DNA of 64,000 nucleotides from Xanthomonas boreopolis. Lineage in GTDB: Bacteria; Pseudomonadota; Gammaproteobacteria; Xanthomonadales; Xanthomonadaceae. Position numbers and translations under genes: made by a program. Under the pieces are notes generated by a model. That model made no database searches, had not been told where the DNA came from, and worked only from the letters and a program-made list of their open reading frames with translations. Below are positions 60,504 to 64,000 of the stretch, piece by piece (the stretch's first letter is position 1; each line of letters opens with the position of its first letter). The stretch lies in contig BNBA01000012.1 of assembly GCA_014654535.1 (NCBI GenBank), positions 54,203 through 118,202 on the forward strand, written 5' to 3'.

Positions 60504-61760
60504 ATGAATCCGACCTCGTTGTTGCTGGTCCAGCTCATCGTCATCCTGGGCGCGGCGCGCCTGTGCGGGAGACTGCTCCGGCATCTCGGCCAGCCGCCGG
60601 TGATCGGGGAAATGGCGGCCGGCCTGCTGCTCGGCCCGATCGTGTTCGGCGCCTGGCAACCAGACCTGCACGCGGCGCTGTTCGCCAGGGACAGCCTGCC
60701 CGCGCTGTCGAGCCTGTCGACCCTCGGCGTGGTGCTCTTCATGTTCGTCGTCGGCCTCGAACTGCGCGCGCCGGAAGGGAATCGCGCCCAGGTGCGCTCG
60801 GCGTTCGCCACCGGCCTGCTCGGCATCGTCCTGCCGATGGCGCTCGGCCTGGCGATCGCCCCCTGGCTGCATCCGCGCTTCGCGCCGGCGGGCGTGGCCT
60901 TCTGGCCGTTCGCGTTGTTCATCTCGGCCGCGATGTCGGTGACGGCGTTCCCGGTGCTGGCACGCATTCTCAAGGACCGCGGCATGACCCGCACCACCGC
61001 GGGGCGGCTGGCCCTGGGCGCGGCGGTGATCGACGACGCGATGGTGTGGATTTTCCTGGCGGTGGTGCTGACCCTGACCGGCCGCAACGAACACGGCAGC
61101 ATCCTGTTCACCGCCGCCGGCGCGATCGCCACCGTCGCGGTGGTGTTCGTGCTGCTCAAGCCGTTGTACGCACGCCTGCTGCAGGCGCATGCCGGCGACG
61201 ACGCATTCCCGCGCCAGGCGTTGGCCTGGGTGCTGGTCGGCCTGCTGGCCTGCACCGCCGTCACCGAGTGGATCGGCCTGCACGCGATCTTCGGCGCCTT
61301 CCTGTTCGGCACCTGCCTGCCGCGCGACGACCGCCTGCTGCGGTACCTGGCAGAACGCATCGAGCCGATCGCGGTCACGCTGCTGATGCCGGTCCTGTTC
61401 GCGCTGGCCGGCCAGGCCACGACGCCCGATGCGTTCGCCGGCGCGGGCATCGGCGCGTTCGCGCTGATCCTGGCGATGGCGATCGCGGGCAAGGTGCTCG
61501 GCTGCACGGTGGGCGCGCGCCTGAGCGGATACGGCTGGCGCGACAGCCTCGCCGTCGGCTCGCTGATGAACGCGCGCGGCCTGATGGAATTGGTGGTGAT
61601 CAAGATCGGCCTGGACAGCGGCGTGATCGGCCCCGCCCTGTTCACGCTGCTGTTCGGCATGACCCTGGTCACGACGCTGATGGCCTCGCCGCTGCTGGCG
61701 CTGTGCCACCGGAACGCAGGCCCGGGAACCGCGCACGGCAACACCCGGGCAGGTCCTTGA
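60504..61760 (+). CDS. CPA2-family cation:proton antiporter
   Basis: 418 residues, about 12 hydrophobic segments. RLCGRLLRHLGQPPVIGEMA, LFMFVVGLELRAPEGNR, AAVIDDAMVWIFLAVVLTL (with the conserved aspartates) and MNARGLMELVVIKIGLDSGV place it in the monovalent cation:proton antiporter-2 family. The ATG at 60504 has AGGA eight bases upstream; ATGs at 60471 and 60495 are alternatives. Na+ or K+ exchange for protons; ion not determined. Confidence 0.9.
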   Translation: MNPTSLLLVQLIVILGAARLCGRLLRHLGQPPVIGEMAAGLLLGPIVFGAWQPDLHAALFARDSLPALSSLSTLGVVLFMFVVGLELRAPEGNRAQVRSAFATGLLGIVLPMALGLAIAPWLHPRFAPAGVAFWPFALFISAAMSVTAFPVLARILKDRGMTRTTAGRLALGAAVIDDAMVWIFLAVVLTLTGRNEHGSILFTAAGAIATVAVVFVLLKPLYARLLQAHAGDDAFPRQALAWVLVGLLACTAVTEWIGLHAIFGAFLFGTCLPRDDRLLRYLAERIEPIAVTLLMPVLFALAGQATTPDAFAGAGIGAFALILAMAIAGKVLGCTVGARLSGYGWRDSLAVGSLMNARGLMELVVIKIGLDSGVIGPALFTLLFGMTLVTTLMASPLLALCHRNAGPGTAHGNTRAGP

Positions 61761-61859
61761 CCGGCCGCCTTCGCACCGTCCGCATGCCTGCCGGCGATGC
61801 TTGGCAGCTCATGGATGCGCCGCTACCCTGCGGCTCCTTCCCCGCACTGCCATTGCCCG

Positions 61860-62468
61860 ATGTCGTCCTCGCAGAAGCTTTCGCCCATTCCCGCCCTGAT
61901 CTTCGCCTCGCGCTGGCTGCAGCTGCCGCTGTACCTCGGCCTGATCCTCGCCCAGGGCGTGTACGTGTTCCTGTTCGGCAAGGAGTTGTGGCACCTGGTC
62001 CACGAGGCGCCCAGCCTGGGCGAGCAGCAGATCATGCTGATCGTGCTCGGCCTGATCGACGTGGTGATGATCTCCAACCTGCTGGTGATGGTGATCGTCG
62101 GCGGCTACGAGACCTTCGTCTCGCGGCTGCGCCTGGAAGGCCACCCGGACCAGCCCGAGTGGCTGAGCCACGTCAACGCCTCGGTGCTGAAGGTGAAGCT
62201 GGCGATGGCGATCATCGGCATCTCCTCGATCCACCTGCTCAAGACCTTCATCGCCGCAGGCGCGCTCGGCGGCATGCCGCTGTGCGCCCCGGAGGTGCTG
62301 AGCAAGACCGCCGGCCAGGTCGGCCAGGCCAGCTGCGCCACCCTGACCGGGGAGGGCGTGCTGTGGCAGACCATCATCCACTGCGTCTTCATCCTCTCGG
62401 CGATCGGCATCGCCTGGACCGACCGGCTGATGGCCCCGTCGGCGCACGGACGCGAGACCGCCCACTGA
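61860..62468 (+). CDS. UPF0114 family membrane protein (YqhA-like)
   Basis: 202 residues with four hydrophobic segments. [40 protein letters not shown] and [14 protein letters not shown] are the UPF0114/TIGR00645 core. Function unknown. The ATG at 61860 begins just before the conserved core. It follows the antiporter gene by 99 bases on the same strand. Confidence 0.9.
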   Translation: MSSSQKLSPIPALIFASRWLQLPLYLGLILAQGVYVFLFGKELWHLVHEAPSLGEQQIMLIVLGLIDVVMISNLLVMVIVGGYETFVSRLRLEGHPDQPEWLSHVNASVLKVKLAMAIIGISSIHLLKTFIAAGALGGMPLCAPEVLSKTAGQVGQASCATLTGEGVLWQTIIHCVFILSAIGIAWTDRLMAPSAHGRETAH

Positions 62469-62627
62469 CGTGGCGGGGATCACGGTTTTTTCCACGACCG
62501 GCGCACTCCGGGCCGACCGGAGCGCGCCGGTCGATGCTAGATTGCGGAATCCGCCGCCGGTTCCGGGAGAAGCCGGCGGCGTTCCAACGCCGCAGCCGTT
62601 CATTCGCAATCGCGCCAAGGGGGAAAC

Positions 62628-63659
62628 ATGTCGGATCTGAAGATGGGCCGTAAGGCACGACGGATCGTGCCGCTGATGTTGCTGGCGGGCCTTGCGGCCT
62701 GTTCCGGCCAGGGCGACAAGCCGGCCGCCGAGTCGCCGGCACCGGCCGAGAACGCGCCCGCCGCACCGGCCGCTGCTCCCGCCGGTACGCCGGCCGCGCC
62801 CGCCGCCGATGCCGCGCTTTCGCCGCAGGTCGCCGGGATGTCGGTGGACCAGCTGCGCGAAGCCGCGACCCGGGCGCTGCGCGAGAACCGCATGTACGCC
62901 CCGGCCGGCGACAACGCCGTCGAGTACTACCTCGCGCTGCGCGACAAGCAGCCGGGCGATGCCAGCGTCGCCAGCGCACTGACCGACCTGCTGCCCTATA
63001 CCCTGATCGCCGCCGAGCAGGGCATCGCCCGCGAGGACTTCCCGGAAGCCCAGCGCCTGGCCGCGCTGATCGAGCGCGTCGACGCCAAGGCCCCGGCGCT
63101 GCCGCGCCTGAAGTCCGGCATCGCCAATGGCCTCCAGAACGCCGCTTCGCGCACCGCGCAGGAAGCCGAACGCGCCAGGAAGGAAGCCGAACAGAGGACG
63201 CAGCAGCAAGCCGAACAGAAGAGGCTCGCCGAGCAGCAGGCCAAGGAGGCCGCCGCGGCCCAGCAGATCGCCGCCCAGCAGGAAGCCGCGCGCCAGCAGG
63301 CCGCCGAGGCCGAGCGCCAGGCCGCGGCCAAGCGCGAAGCCGACCAGCGCGCCTCCGCGCAACCGGCGGCCCCACGGCCCGCCGCGCCGGCCGCGGCCAC
63401 GGCACCGTCGCTGCGTCCGATCAGCACGCCCGCTCCGCGGTATCCGCCCGATGCGCTGCGCGCCGGTACCGCCGGCGAAGTGCTGGTGGAGATCACGGTC
63501 GGCACCGACGGTTCGGTGACCAACTCGCGCGTCCTGCGCGCCACCCCGCCGCGCGTGTTCGACCGCGAAGCGCTCAATGCCGTCAAGCGCTGGAGATTCG
63601 AGCCGGTGCCGGCCCCGGTCACCACCCGCCGCACGCTGTCCTTCAATCCGGGCAACTGA
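62628..63659 (+). CDS. Lipoprotein with C-terminal TonB domain
   Basis: 343 residues. A lipobox LAACS (about residues 22-26) follows a basic, hydrophobic signal sequence, so it is probably lipidated. Then an Ala/Pro linker, an alpha-helical region, a long Ala-Glu-Gln-Arg coiled coil (about 178-245) and a C-terminal TonB domain (about 260-343) with RYPPDALRAGTAGEVLVEIT and ALNAVKRWRFEPV. Unlike classical TonB it has a Cys lipobox instead of a plain membrane anchor and no exbB/exbD beside it. It might act at the inner or outer membrane; energy transduction is unproven. Confidence 0.85.
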   Translation: MSDLKMGRKARRIVPLMLLAGLAACSGQGDKPAAESPAPAENAPAAPAAAPAGTPAAPAADAALSPQVAGMSVDQLREAATRALRENRMYAPAGDNAVEYYLALRDKQPGDASVASALTDLLPYTLIAAEQGIAREDFPEAQRLAALIERVDAKAPALPRLKSGIANGLQNAASRTAQEAERARKEAEQRTQQQAEQKRLAEQQAKEAAAAQQIAAQQEAARQQAAEAERQAAAKREADQRASAQPAAPRPAAPAAATAPSLRPISTPAPRYPPDALRAGTAGEVLVEITVGTDGSVTNSRVLRATPPRVFDREALNAVKRWRFEPVPAPVTTRRTLSFNPGN

Positions 63660-63846
63660 TCCCGGCCCGTCCGGAAGCCCGGTACGGCCGGGCGTCCCGG
63701 CGGCTCCTATCGCCTCGCCGAGGCCCGGGCTCGTGCCGGGCAGGCCGCGGATGCCGGCCTGCCCCGAACCTGCTACTTTCCGTCCCGCAGGGGGCAATCC
63801 TGGCCGGATCACGTGTCGGCCGGGCCGAGCTTTTGCAGGTGACGCA

Positions 63847-64000
63847 ATGGAAGCGTTGAGGACGTGGTTGACGCAGTCGGCGCGTCTGACCGACGCGAGC
63901 CGCTTGCACCGCTTGGAGCTGGCGGGGTTGCCGGCGCAGGTGGTGGAGCGGTGGTACGGGCGCGAGGAGGTCTCGCGGGGGTACGACTACTGGGTGGACG
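63847..64000 (+). CDS. Start of type VI secretion VgrG-like protein (truncated by window end)
   Basis: Fifty-one codons are visible from the ATG at 63847 to the end with no stop: MEALRTWLTQSARLTDASRL, then HRLELAGLPAQ and WYGREEVSRGYDYWVD. This resembles the N-terminus of Vgr family tip proteins of Lysobacter and Xanthomonas. AGGTGA precedes the ATG. TTG and GGG codons are more frequent than in neighbouring genes. Call rests on recognition of a short stretch. Confidence 0.6.
   Translation, partial: MEALRTWLTQSARLTDASRLHRLELAGLPAQVVERWYGREEVSRGYDYWVD

Overview
The window is about 70% GC, densely coded DNA from a gammaproteobacterium of the Xanthomonadaceae/Lysobacteraceae, most likely Lysobacter or a close relative. 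The evidence is a Clp regulator almost identical in pattern to Xanthomonas Clp, a prokaryotic dipeptidyl peptidase IV, the DUF6776-bactofilin-ErpA block, scattered xanthomonad-type palindromic repeats, and proteins that consistently resemble this family. It is chromosomal core DNA. I see no insertion sequence, prophage, CRISPR array or rRNA. The species assignment is inference.

Layout. 1-2192: purine genes purH (5' cut) and purD, with a three-hairpin repeat between them. 2290-6669: a YccS-type membrane protein and a divergent MFS exporter/LysR pair. 6670-7194: a long dispersed repeat. 7195-12012: an MFS-acyltransferase fusion, a CD225-DUF2752 pair, ampE and nudC. 12132-14489: erpA, bactofilin, a DUF6776 coiled-coil protein and a DUF4126 protein. 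14529-18986: a REC plus degenerate GGDEF/EAL protein followed by a hybrid histidine kinase ending in an HPt domain. 18959-20547: bfr, bfd and rppH, with a Fur-like box at bfd. 20624-21964: a tRNA-Met/tRNA-Gln operon with promoter and terminator, then rplM-rpsI. 22041-24957: coq7, a Gdx/SugE exporter with a structured leader, speD and clp. 25241-33624: tryptophan genes (trpE-ltaA, then trpG-trpD-trpC and a HAD phosphatase), split by a convergently and divergently placed O-acyltransferase gene of different composition. 33829-38767: a lipid kinase, a GNAT protein, rpe, a small J-domain membrane protein, purC and dusA. 38859-40277: divergent HxlR regulator and quinone reductase. 40565-50304: a TonB-dependent receptor with a perfect Fur palindrome, dinG, aroE, a TolB-like protein, a GNAT protein and a PepSY-flavin reductase with another Fur-like site. 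50440-53567: a secreted nuclease, hemB overlapping a bestrophin gene, and small membrane proteins. 54346-59348: a DUF885 peptidase and dipeptidyl peptidase IV flanking a 1-kb non-coding repeat region. 59542-63659: a glutathione transferase, a CPA2 antiporter, a UPF0114 protein and a TonB-domain lipoprotein. 63847-end: the start of a gene resembling type VI secretion VgrG.

How it fits together. Three loci of iron handling carry Fur-like operators: receptor, reductase and Bfd/Bfr. A c-di-GMP theme runs through the degenerate EAL protein, its neighbouring phosphorelay kinase and Clp, which is a c-di-GMP-responsive regulator in Xanthomonas. The tryptophan genes show a WW-R-WW codon cluster just before trpE that looks like a leader peptide. 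The most striking unexplained structure is non-coding: four families of hairpin repeats, one of them about 270-285 bp long and present twice, and a hairpin-plus-terminator leader in front of the guanidinium-type exporter.
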